Assembly (NCBI GenBank): GCA_019914945.1 | Contig: CM034103.1 | Coordinates: forward strand, 2,666,001-2,730,000 | DNA length: 64,000 nt | DNA from: Typha latifolia | Lineage: Eukaryota > Streptophyta > Magnoliopsida > Poales > Typhaceae | Reading direction: 5' to 3' | Part shown: in pieces, positions 55,218-64,000 of the stretch | How the letters are laid out: every line of letters starts with the position of its first letter | Position numbering within the stretch: position 1 is the first letter of the stretch | The notes under the pieces: generated by a model | What the model saw: only the letters and a program-made list of their open reading frames with translations | The model's database searches: none | What the model was told of the DNA's origin: nothing | Translations under genes and position numbers: made by a program

Positions 55218-57140
55218 TCACCAGTAATCCATGCAAGAGCATGATCCATGCTCCATCTGGTGGAACCTAATCCCATCCCTCACAGTTATTACCCTATTAT
55301 AAATCTTAGATAGGAGCTTAAATGATGCATGACAATCACTGCTCATACGGTGATTAGTCACAATTTTTATTGGAGTCACGGAGCCCAGATTTATCAAACC
55401 AAATGCTAAAGCAACCATCTCGCTATGACGAGATGGAATAGTTCCATTTTCCTCTTTACAAACATCATACTGTATTTGCTCAGTAACATTGTCATATACC
55501 GAAAAACCCAATTGCCTTGACATCTCTTCAAGCATTACATTTATCTCCTTGGCTTGCGCATGACAGGTGTCATTTGCAGAGAATTGTTGGACTGTGCTAT
55601 TCCACTCTATATAACTGTAGAAAGTTGGCCTACGTTTTCGCTGATAATTTATAATTCTCCTCACCTTTTTTGCATGGTCCCTTTTCTTATCCTCAGAAAA
55701 TAAGTTAGATAAAAGAAGACACTCCTCGTAATCCGGATCAAGTTTCAGAAGGTGTTCTTGTGCAAGTTGTCCAATTTTGGCATTCCGGTGTATTCTACAT
55801 GCACGTAGCAGGGCTGACAATATCACAGAGTTTGCTTTGACAGGCATCTTTTCAATAAAACTGTAAGCCTCATTCAACAACCCACCTCGCCCGAGGAGAT
55901 CAACCATGCATCCATAATGCTCAATCTGTCGACTAATTCCATATTTCTCCACCATGGCATCAAATATTTCCTTGCCTTCTGTAACTAAGCCACTGTGACT
56001 ACAGGCACATAATATGCCTACAAATGTAATTTCATCTGGAACCAAACCTAGTGATTCCATCTCACTGAATATTGCAATTGCTTTCTCACCAAGTCCATGT
56101 TGAGCAAGTCCCAGTATAATGGCGTTGAAAAGATCCACTGTCTTTAGTGTGTCATCAACACCGTGAAATACATCTAGAGCTGTTTGTATGCATCCACATT
56201 TGCAATACATATCCACAATCGCCGTATTAATTCTAGAGTTTCTACCAAGTAATCCATTGCCTTCTACGTAATGGTGAAGTTTCTTGCCAGTACCAAGAGC
56301 ATCTAACTGGGCACAAGCAGAAAGGACAGTAACGATGGTCACTTCATCAGGTCTCAGTCCTGCCTGCTCCATTTCCTCAGAAAAATTCAATGCCTCCTTG
56401 TACCTACCGCTTTGACAGCAGCCACCAATTAAAGCAGTCCAAGCCACCAAATCTTTGTTAGACATATCCTCAAACAGTTTCCAAGCTTCCTCGATCTTCC
56501 TACATCTAGCATTACCTGAGACCATAGAACTCCATGCCTTAACATCCTTGCCATCCGTTATTGTACGAAACACTAGATCAGCCAACTCCATTATCCCACA
56601 TTTTGAGTACATGTCAATAAGACCAATCGCAAGATGACTGTTGAATCCATCCGACCCCAGAACCTGACACGCTAATGAATGCACTGCCTTCCCGATTCTT
56701 GCATCATCCAATTCCGAACAAAGCGAAAGCACTGACACAAACGTGAAGCTATCTGGCCAAACATCCAAATCAAGCATCTGTTTAAAAGTCCTCAATGCAT
56801 CAACAATGCAACCACCTCTGCCATACACACCAATCATAGTATTATATGAGACAACGTCCTTGTTATGACACGAATCAAACACCTGGCGTGCAAGTTCCAC
56901 ATCCCCAAAAGATGAGTATAAACACATGAGAGAATTCAATACACAAGTATCCATATCAACCCCAGATTTCACTATATGACAATGGACCTGAAACCCCAAC
57001 TCGGGGCTCGGCAATTTGGCGCAGGCATTGGCGAGAAACGTGTAGGTGAAGCTATTGGGAAGTGGGTGGCTTTCCAAAATCATGGTTTTGTAGAGGATGG
57101 AATCGATTGGGGAATCGCTGCGGCAGAAGGCGCGGATCAT
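55218..57140 (-). CDS. DYW-type pentatricopeptide repeat protein (5' end unclear)
   Basis: A single uninterrupted minus-strand frame of 640 residues from the first in-frame ATG at 57140. It contains PLS-type PPR motifs (DVVSYNTMIGVYGRGGCIV, KDLVAWTALIGGCCQSGRYK, LVPDEITFVGILCACSHSGL), an E/E+ region and a C-terminal DYW domain ending GSCSCMDYW. Such proteins enter mitochondria or plastids and bind specific RNA bases; the DYW domain is the cytidine deaminase for C-to-U editing. In this copy HSE is present (SRHSEMVALAFGL) but the CxxC usually seen as CGDCH reads SSDCH, so the first zinc Cys is Ser, and the PG-box Gly-rich motif is also altered. The same frame stays open upstream to about 57364 (QIQAQLLLRGLHRRRLPLSK, then PHARLLFSLLSRPNAFIANT, normal PPR-like) but has no ATG; an ATG at 57369 lies in another frame. 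The start is therefore unresolved. Confidence 0.88.
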   Translation of the reverse strand: MIRAFCRSDSPIDSILYKTMILESHPLPNSFTYTFLANACAKLPSPELGFQVHCHIVKSGVDMDTCVLNSLMCLYSSFGDVELARQVFDSCHNKDVVSYNTMIGVYGRGGCIVDALRTFKQMLDLDVWPDSFTFVSVLSLCSELDDARIGKAVHSLACQVLGSDGFNSHLAIGLIDMYSKCGIMELADLVFRTITDGKDVKAWSSMVSGNARCRKIEEAWKLFEDMSNKDLVAWTALIGGCCQSGRYKEALNFSEEMEQAGLRPDEVTIVTVLSACAQLDALGTGKKLHHYVEGNGLLGRNSRINTAIVDMYCKCGCIQTALDVFHGVDDTLKTVDLFNAIILGLAQHGLGEKAIAIFSEMESLGLVPDEITFVGILCACSHSGLVTEGKEIFDAMVEKYGISRQIEHYGCMVDLLGRGGLLNEAYSFIEKMPVKANSVILSALLRACRIHRNAKIGQLAQEHLLKLDPDYEECLLLSNLFSEDKKRDHAKKVRRIINYQRKRRPTFYSYIEWNSTVQQFSANDTCHAQAKEINVMLEEMSRQLGFSVYDNVTEQIQYDVCKEENGTIPSRHSEMVALAFGLINLGSVTPIKIVTNHRMSSDCHASFKLLSKIYNRVITVRDGIRFHQMEHGSCSCMDYW

Positions 57141-57369
57141 GGTGTTGGCGATGAAGGCATTGGGGCGAGAGAGAAGGGAGAAGAGGAGGCGGGCGTGAGG
57201 GATATTTGGGGGAGTTGAGAGGGCGAAGAAGGAGATGAGCTTGGAAAGAGGAAGGCGGCGGCGGTGGAGGCCGCGGAGGAGGAGCTGGGCTTGGATTTGG
57301 AGAGCTTGAGAAGGGGAAGGGGAAGGGGAGGTAGTGGTTCGGAAATGGAAGAAGGCTTCTTTGGGACAT

Positions 57370-57860
57370 TACTTTTGGAGTGGAGTTTGGGAGGGAAGAG
57401 TTATTTTTGAAGGTACGTTCGGTACCCGTTCGAGATTCGCCGTCTCGATGATTGCGCTCATCGGACGGCCACGAATGCTCTCATCGTGATCAAGAATCAC
57501 TATGTTGTCGGGTTCAACCCGGAACCCGCTAGTATTGTCGGGTTGAATATTTCATGGATCGAGTGAATTTTGAGAATAACGAGAGACCCGACCCGGAATC
57601 TCATATGCTCTTGCTTCTCTCAGTCTCTTAGGATGAGTTTATAACAGCATTTTTTTTTCTCGATTTATTAGGGTTTCTTAGATCATTCCAAGTCTCCAAT
57701 TTCCTGTTTCCATTTCCCCCCTCCTGTTCTTTTGAATTTATTCCCTCTCTATTTGGCCCGATTCCTTCTTCCTCGGAGCTCTAATCTTAGAATCCCTCCA
57801 AGGATTAAGGGAATTCGAAGCGAGGAAGATCACTCTCGAGGTCTCTGTTCTTGATCTCCA
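57370..57860. promoter_or_regulatory. Divergent promoter region of PPR and shugoshin genes
   Basis: About 490 bases separate the two head-to-head genes. No TATA box stands out. A GGGTTCAACCCGGAACCC / GGGTTGAATATT stretch near 57508-57550 contains small repeats of GTCGGGTT. Confidence 0.5.
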
Positions 57861-59974
57861 ATGGAAGGAGCCCCCCTCCTTCGCCGTGAAGGCAATGCCA
57901 CTGGAGGCGCCATTGGTAATTCCAGCTCTTTCCTTCTCTTGATCCTGGCGTTAAAAGTAGGGTTAGGGCTTCTCTTTGCCTTCCCGATGTAGCTACTCTG
58001 ATCAGATCAACTCGTCTTGATTGCAGTGAACGCGAGACTGGGGAGGAAGACTCTATCCGACATCACGAACACAGTAAGGCCCGTGAAATCCAGCATCGAG
58101 TGCAATCAAGAAAACCCAAAGGCCATGCCTTGTTCCAGTTCCAAAGAATTCATGGACTTGATGAAGGTAACCAATTACTATCTTGCTTACCCTTTTCTCG
58201 AATTACCCTTTTCGTTTACTTAAAAGAGTGATTCTTTTTGTTGGGTGTACAATCTGCAGGAAAATAGTGCTCTGCTGAAGATTCTTGGGGAGAAAAAGTA
58301 AGTGAATTTCTGAAAGGTACACCATGTAATTCCACATCATGAACGAGTTATTTGCTCAGTGATAGTTTTCACGATTTTTTTCAACAGTAAGACTATACAA
58401 TTGAGTAGCATTGAGTTGCAGAAGCTTAGGTTTGCATTGCAGAAAGCCAATCAGCAGAATTGGCAACTTGCACAAGCCAACTCTCAGATGCTAACGGTTT
58501 GTTCCTTATGCTTTTGGCTCCTCTTTCTTTCTCTCTTCCATGTACAGTTTAAAAATTTCTTATTTCTGTTTTGCTTTGATCTGCAGGAGCTCAATTTAGC
58601 GAAAGATAGAGTAAGCTCACTCTGACCTTAGACTGGTCAGTTGTTTGTTGGGTTGTCTATTTTGCTCTTTACTTGTGGATATTGGATGCAGTTTACTAAT
58701 TGATATAATTGTTTTGGTGAATTGTCTATTTTGCGGCTTAATTATGGTTATTTAATACAGTTACTACTTACTAGTTATTGTTGTTATACAGCTTAAAACA
58801 TTGCAGCATGAGCTTGGATGTACAACAGCAATTCTTCGACTGAAGACATTGGAAATGGAGGTATAGCAGTAGTTTTACTACGCTTGGTAGTTCTGTTGGC
58901 TCTTCCTGTCAATGATAGAAGCAACGATTTTCCTCATCTTTAGGAGAAGGAGAAGTTGGGTCAACAGTTGTGTGAGAAAATTGCTTCTGAGGTATGAGCA
59001 AAATTTACCATATGTTCAGCTCTTGTGCCTGCTATATTCCCTTTTCATGATATGCTTTCTGCTTTAACTAAATTCAAAAAGGGGCACCCCAAGGTTGCTG
59101 AGGTTGTGGCTGATGCATGCTGTCCAGCTAGTAACAAGCAAACCTGCAAACCCAACAGGAAGCGTGCATTAGAAACTCAATGTAGCTTCTTGTCCACAGT
59201 CTTTTGTTTCCTTTGATTTCTTTCCTTTAAATAATGATTTCCTGACACATTTAGCCTTGGCTACAATGACTGATCAAGCAATAACACTAGGAAAGGATGA
59301 CAGGAGGTAATGCATATTTACTTAGCTGTAAGATGCCTGCTACCCTCCTTATCCATGTAAGATAAAATTGAATAGATGACTTGAGCTTTTGTATTAAAAC
59401 AGAAGATCTTTGAGAAGGAGATATAACACACTGAAATCTGAATCATGCGAAACTGAGGAGTTTCCCATGGTAGAGGATAACAATGTTCCTGTTTGCTTGG
59501 CCATTACTGAACCTTTGGACAAAGACAGAAGGTAATGCATTTTGGCTCAAGCTCTGGGATGCTGCCATCTCCACATTCCTTGCAGGATATTATTAAATAT
59601 TATTGACACAATTAGTGGATCTTTTATCCAACAGGAAACCTTTGAGACTGAGATCGAGTAAATTCAAATCCGAATTATGTGAATCTACAGAGGACTCATC
59701 CAAGATAGAGGACACCAAGATTCCAGCTTGCTCTTTTATCAGTGAAGAATTGCATGAAGACTTTTTTCAACAGATTGAAAATTCAACTTATTCCTGTTCA
59801 AATGTTTGTAGTAAAGGAGCCGATGAAGAGGGAAAGGACTTTAGAAGGTTCTCAGAATTAGGGGATCAAGAATTTAGGAGAACTTCAGTTGGAAGGCCAT
59901 TGCGAAGGGCTGCTGAGAAAGTCATTTCTTACAAGGAACTGCCTTTGAATGTCAAAATGAGGCGTGTGGATTAA
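57861..59974 (+). CDS. SGO1: Shugoshin (SGO1-like), protector of centromeric cohesion
   Basis: Eleven exons: 57861-57915, 58027-58167, 58260-58297, 58388-58496, 58587-58610, 58792-58860, 58944-58991, 59094-59181, 59255-59306, 59403-59531 and 59636-59974; 363 residues. The start MEGAPLLRREGNATGG is followed by RLGRKTLSDITNTV (the plant SGO N-terminal motif), then a coiled coil (ENSALLKILGEKNKTIQLSS, LQKLRFALQKANQQNWQLAQ, LKTLQHELGCTTAILRLKTL) that binds PP2A in the family. Two short repeats around RRSLRRRYN and RKPLRLRSS precede the C-terminal basic motif RRTSVGRPLRRAAEKVISYK, which binds phosphorylated histone H2A. Shugoshin recruits PP2A to keep cohesin at centromeres through meiosis I. All junctions keep phase; the frame ends KMRRVD. 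Small exons of 24-60 bases match the family's usual structure. Confidence 0.92.
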
Positions 59975-60554
59975 GGTTCTAAGATCTAGCGGCATGGCTA
60001 TTACTCTGTGGGTACCAACTGAGAGGTGGTCATCTCACTAACTTTAGCACATCTTTTTGATCTATACTGTTGTTTAGTGTATTACTTCACTGCAAACTTA
60101 CTTGACAAGCTAATATCTTTGATAAAGAGATCTCTTTTTTCAAATTAGTGGATGACTTAGTGCATAAAGTTGAGAACTATGTACAAGTATCATGTGAATG
60201 CTTTTCAAAGAAGTATCTCATCTTTGCAGGTAAGCTGGTTGATGTTTAACATTAATTTTTGAAATCTAAGCATTTTGAAGAATCTTGAAGATTAATTGCA
60301 GATTTACTTTTTCACTTCAATCACATCGTCACAGTTTATTTGACATGAAATTAGTACACACAATCTTTTGTGTGGTCTCTCGGTCTGTATAGCACTCTCT
60401 CAATGAAAATGTTCCCCATTTTACTACTTTTAAGGCTTCTGATGCTAGTTTTCTTTGTGCTTTCTGTTAGCGGTAACAATCTGATTCCAAAAAGTCACAA
60501 AAATCTGATCAAAATAAATAAATTAAATAAATTTACAGATTACAGAATATAAAA

Positions 60555-61260
60555 TTCTGAATAGTCGAGTCTAGTGTTAGACACTATCTCCTTAAGACCA
60601 ATTCACCCTCCACCGATTGCTTCTGGAACAGTGGACGTCGGTCTCTCAGGATACAACGACTATCTTGCACTCAAAAGAAAGCAACTTTCGAATGCTTTGT
60701 TAAACCTGAACCGTGCTATGCTCTCTCTCAAATGCAGACTCAAACTTAAGACTTAACTTTAGAAGGAATGAACTAAATTTTTATATGAAATTATGCAAAC
60801 TGACAGCCTATTTATAGAATTAAACAAGCTCGACGAAAAGATGCAAAATGTCACCGAATGGATGCACCATTTCGAATCTAAAAGTAATTAAAATTGGATT
60901 TGACTCGTGTGAATCAAACTGAGCCGTGCTAGGCCGGGCGGTGCGCGCGTGTGAGTTAAGTTGCATAGTAACATTTACTCACAAAATAGGTATCTCTTTT
61001 GGGGCCCAAAGCTCATAAGAAATTTATTACTTATATACCATACTAACATTTCTCAAATATTTAATATGATACTAAACTCACTTTTTTTTTTATTTTCCAT
61101 TGCCATGATACCCACTTTAGAGCCAATTTTTATTCACTTCTCTTCATGGATTTGACTAAGTGAATATATGACAATAAAGTACTCTTTGAGCTAAATTAAT
61201 TTCACCATTAAACCATCATTAATAATGTGTGGACTCTATTTAAAACTTAGCTCAAAGTTA
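60555..61260. mobile_element. Possible LTR-type repeat remnant
   Basis: The block has a different base composition from its flanks: GC-richer words such as GTCGGTCTCTCAGGATACAA, GGATGCACCATTTCGAATC and GCCGTGCTAGGCCGGGCGG, followed by TTGGGGCCCAAAGCTCATAA, resemble LTR sequences of plant retrotransposons. I found neither a clear TG...CA pair of ends nor a primer-binding site. Confidence 0.3.
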
Positions 61261-62623
61261 ATAAAAAATTTATGTCAAATACATGAAATTACTAACACTT
61301 TCTTAGAGTAGAATGTTAGCTTTTATTCTAAAGCCATGCATGAAAATTGTGCTTGTCATAGCTAAAAGAGTTTATTTTTCACATTGCTTTTTATACATGA
61401 GCTACAGACATGGATATATCTTGGAGAGTGAGGAGCTCAACGAGGAATCCTTGAGTCTATGCAGAAAACCAGTGTCAATTTTAAGTAAAGCAAAGGTGTT
61501 TTTTAGCCCAAAGGTTAGATATGGGCAAGCTTCAAGGTGTGAGTATTGTTAAGTTATTGCTCCGAATTAAATATTACCGAGATATCGCTCTAAGTAGCCA
61601 CATTATCGAGCTGATTTATCAAATCTCTGCATTGCTGAACTATCAATCAACCTATTGATTAGCCAAGTTACTAAATTACTACATATTTTTTTATAATAAT
61701 TATTTTTAATTAAAGTCTATCTTATAATCTTTTTAGTTAAAGAGATTCTTACTAACTTTACAAAAGTTAGTTAGTAACTTTAAGATATTTGACTCAGTGT
61801 AAAGTACCATTGATGCATGTCTCTGATTTGTTCATGTTTTCTTTTCCTATATGGTTTCTAGTTTGCTAGAAATTTTCTCAGTAGGTTTTATCTTTAACAA
61901 TTAGGAGTTTTGGGTATTTTCATTTAGTCAGATATAAATTGACATTGAACCAACCTTTTTGATTGAGCATAAAAGGTGACATTCCATTATTTCTAGTATG
62001 AGTAATTAATGCAATATATAAAAGAGAACTTTATTCAACTTTTTTTTTGTTTTTGAGAAATACTTTATTCAACTTTCAGGTTTTGGAGATGTTAAATCAC
62101 CAAGACTTCATATACTAAACAAAAAAATTAATCCTCTCAAATAAATAAATTATATAACTGAGTTAATCTCCCAAAAAAAAATAGGCTACAATGTACTCAA
62201 ATGATATGCATACAATATTTCACCAAGTATTAACCTCAAACTTTAGTAAGAGGATTCAAACCCTTAATCTCTATCATGACCTGATTTATATTTCTTTTAA
62301 GATGCGTATCCATCTTGATCACTTTGGGCTTGAATAATTTATTAAATAATTAAGCTTTCATTTATCTTTTTGAGGAAAATAAAAAAGGAACAAAGAGATC
62401 CCAAAAGGCTAAACCAAGATGATTCCTCCACAAGAGCACAAGGAGGAGAAGAAGGATCCGGATATTGTTCTAATAATTATTTATTAAAATAATATTAAAT
62501 TGAACAAAGTCGTTTTCTTTACCTTTTCTTTTATTACTAAATTGAAACCACCAAAAAAAAAAAACGAATCCACCGATGCAACGTCTCCGCTTTCTCCTCC
62601 CTTCCCTCCTTCCTAAAACAAAA

Positions 62624-62687
62624 GACTTTTTCTAGCTTTTTAGTGTTTTTTTTATATAAAAAATACACTAAAAAGCTAAAAAGAGTC
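62624..62687. repeat. Inverted repeat (hairpin) around the CYP97A TATA box
   Basis: Left arm GACTTTTTCTAGCTTTTTAG followed by TG; right arm CACTAAAAAGCTAAAAAGAG followed by TC. The arms pair over about 22 bases with two or three mismatches, and the T-rich/A-rich centre extends the pairing. The loop holds TTTATATAAAAA. Confidence 0.85.
62653..62660 (+). promoter_or_regulatory. Likely TATA box of CYP97A
   Basis: TATATAAA about 85-92 bases upstream of the ATG at 62745. It is followed by a GA-rich leader (62698-62727). Confidence 0.6.
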
Positions 62688-62697
62688 AAAGAGATAA

Positions 62698-62727
62698 GAG
62701 AGAGAGAGAGAGAGAGAAGAGAGAGAG
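62698..62727. repeat. GA-rich leader tract of CYP97A
   Basis: GAGA tract interrupted once by AAGA, in the presumed 5' UTR. Confidence 0.85.
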
Positions 62728-62744
62728 TAGTGGAGTGAGAAGCC

Positions 62745-64000
62745 ATGGCCACTTCCAACCTCTCTTCCACTGCTCTTCTCCAACTCACCCATCTCCCGAC
62801 CCAATCCCATTATCAGAAGACCTCACTCTTCACCTCTCCTTCTCCTTCTCCTTCTCCTTCTTATTCCCTCGCCTTAGCAGCAACCAAATCCATTCATCTC
62901 CCTAGAAGCATCCGCCGCTCCTCTCGATGCTTCGCATCCTCCAACCGACCTTCCCAGGACGACGAGCAAGGCGTGAAGGAGGTAGAGAGGCTTCTCGAGG
63001 AGAAGCGCCGCGCCGAGCTCGCCTCCCGAATCGCCTCCGGGGAATACACCGTGCAACAATGGGGGTCCGGGTCTTCTTTGTTTTTTTCATTGCTATTTCT
63101 TTTTTTCTTTTTCCCCTTACAATTATTGAGGGCTTTTATTGCTTTTTGTCAAGAAAAGATGGGTTCTTGCTGTGCGGAATGCGCTCGGGAAGCTGGGATT
63201 GCCCGGGAATTTATTGAATGGGTTGGTTTCGAGATGGATTGGTGATGGTGGGGCCACAGAAAAGCCGGAGATACCGCAGGCGAAAGGGTCGTTGAGCGCT
63301 GTGGGAGGGCAGGCCTTCTTTATCCCACTCTACGAGCTTTTCCTCACTTATGGTGGTATCTTTCGCCTCACTTTTGGGCCCAAGGTAAGGGATTTGGACA
63401 CAATTATTTATCCTTCTACCTTTTTTTTTCCCTGGGTGGGAGGAGCGTAAAATTGCAATTCTGGCTAATTGGTAATGTTTAAAATTTGATTTTTACCAGT
63501 CTTTCCTGATTGTCTCGGACCCGGCCATAGCTAAACACATACTCAGGGACAATTCAAAATCTTATTCTAAGGTATGCCTCTAATTTTATCTTTTAGATAG
63601 GACTCTATTGAACTTGAAAATAGAGTAGTGTATACAAGTTGGTTGTGGTGGGTGTAGGGTATATTAGGAGAAATTCTGGATTTTGTGATGGGAAAGGGGT
63701 TGATACCAGCTGATGGAGAAATTTGGCGTGTTAGGAGACGTGCTATTGTTCCTGCACTGCATCAGAAGGTGATTGATTGTCTTTGGTGGTCAGAGTGTTA
63801 AAGTCATGGTTATTTGTACTTATTTGATTTCATCAACAGTATGTGGCTGCCATGATTGGCCTCTTTGGAGATGCTTCGTATCGACTCTGTGAGAAGTTAG
63901 ATGCAGCGGCATCAGATGGAGAAGATGTGGAGATGGAATCACTTTTTTCACGATTAACTTTAGATGTGATCGGCAAGGCAGTCTTCAACTACGAGTTTGA
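62745..64000 (+). CDS. CYP97A: Cytochrome P450 CYP97A, plastid carotenoid beta-ring hydroxylase (5' part)
   Basis: Exons seen: 62745-63070, 63159-63384, 63500-63571, 63658-63768 and 63840 to the window edge. The start MATSNLSSTALLQLTHLPTQ is Ser/Thr-rich, as in plastid transit peptides, followed by a short basic mature N-terminus (EVERLLEEKRRAELASRIAS). Then come GGQAFFIPLYELFLTYGGIF, FGPKSFLIVSDPAIAKHILR and the strongly conserved VMGKGLIPADGEIWRVRRRA, IVPALHQKYVAAMIGLFG and FSRLTLDVIGKAVFNYEF. This is the plant CYP97A class (LUT5 in Arabidopsis), which hydroxylates the beta ring of alpha-carotene towards lutein together with CYP97C. The haem-binding Cys and I-helix lie beyond the window. 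The exon 1-2 junction uses a weak GTCTTC donor, chosen because it gives ...SGW-VLAVRNALGKLGLP as in relatives; it is the least certain join. Confidence 0.92.

Larger units (their letters stand above)
59975..62744. other. Intergenic region between shugoshin and CYP97A
   Basis: The first few hundred bases should be the shugoshin 3' UTR. A stretch at about 60555-61260 looks like a decayed LTR-type insertion (separate entry). The rest is AT-rich without gene-like frames. The last 130 bases are the CYP97A core promoter and leader. Confidence 0.55.

Noticed and set aside
57052..57369. 105-codon Pro-rich frame taken as a separate small gene
   Set aside because: It overlaps the PPR gene's conserved N-terminal region in another frame; only its first dozen residues could be genuine, as the PPR start before a frameshift.

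Overview
The window is nuclear DNA from a flowering plant. Genes are rich in introns with GT/AG borders, the intergenic DNA is AT-rich with many (TA)n tracts and transposon remnants, and the gene set (plastid cytochrome P450 of the CYP97A type, R2R3-MYB, DYW-type PPR, a dispersed U6 snRNA gene with a plant USE/TATA promoter, an intron-containing tRNA-Tyr) is plant-specific. GC-rich 5' ends of several genes lean slightly towards a monocot, but the species cannot be named from sequence alone.

Layout. 1-3.4 kb: no gene, repeats. 3.4-6.7 kb (+): a short KIX-domain (MED15-like) gene that stops right after the KIX domain. 7.9-10.3 kb (-): a small plastid-type protein with a DnaJ-like Cys-rich zinc motif. 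12.4-16.8 kb (-): complete CDC48/p97 AAA ATPase, 9 exons. 18.2-25.2 kb (+): dolichol kinase, 14 exons. 26.5-29.5 kb (-): ABCF1/GCN20-type ABC protein, 5 exons, convergent with dolichol kinase. 30.4 kb (+): intronless uL18-family organellar ribosomal protein. 32.2-37.5 kb (+): organellar histidyl-tRNA synthetase, 12 exons, with a truncated LTR element in intron 9. 38.5-38.9 kb (-): broken 5' fragment of a CSLA glycosyltransferase. 39.7 kb (+): U6 snRNA gene. 40-45 kb: no confident gene. 45.4-46.7 kb (-): R2R3-MYB of the MYB36/RAX type with a poly-Gln tract. 46.7-54.1 kb: gene-poor, microsatellites and decayed repeats. 54.1 kb (-): tRNA-Tyr(GTA) with an 11-nt intron. 55.2-57.4 kb (-): DYW-type PPR protein with a 5' frame problem and a missing zinc-ligand Cys. 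57.9-60.0 kb (+): shugoshin, 11 exons, divergent from the PPR gene. 62.7 kb to the end (+): 5' half of a CYP97A carotenoid hydroxylase.

The genes are independent housekeeping and developmental genes, not a pathway cluster. Loose themes are organellar translation and RNA processing (uL18, HisRS, PPR) and plastid function (DnaJ-type zinc protein, CYP97A). I found no evidence of a previously undescribed multi-gene system. The items most worth a second look are the PPR gene with its altered DYW zinc motif and upstream frame break, the KIX-only MED15-like gene with CAG-to-TAG-like stops, the CSLA fragment, several MITE/TRIM-like insertions, and a 64-bp inverted repeat around the TATA box of the CYP97A gene. 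Exon borders were read by eye from splice dinucleotides and phase, so ends may shift by a few bases.
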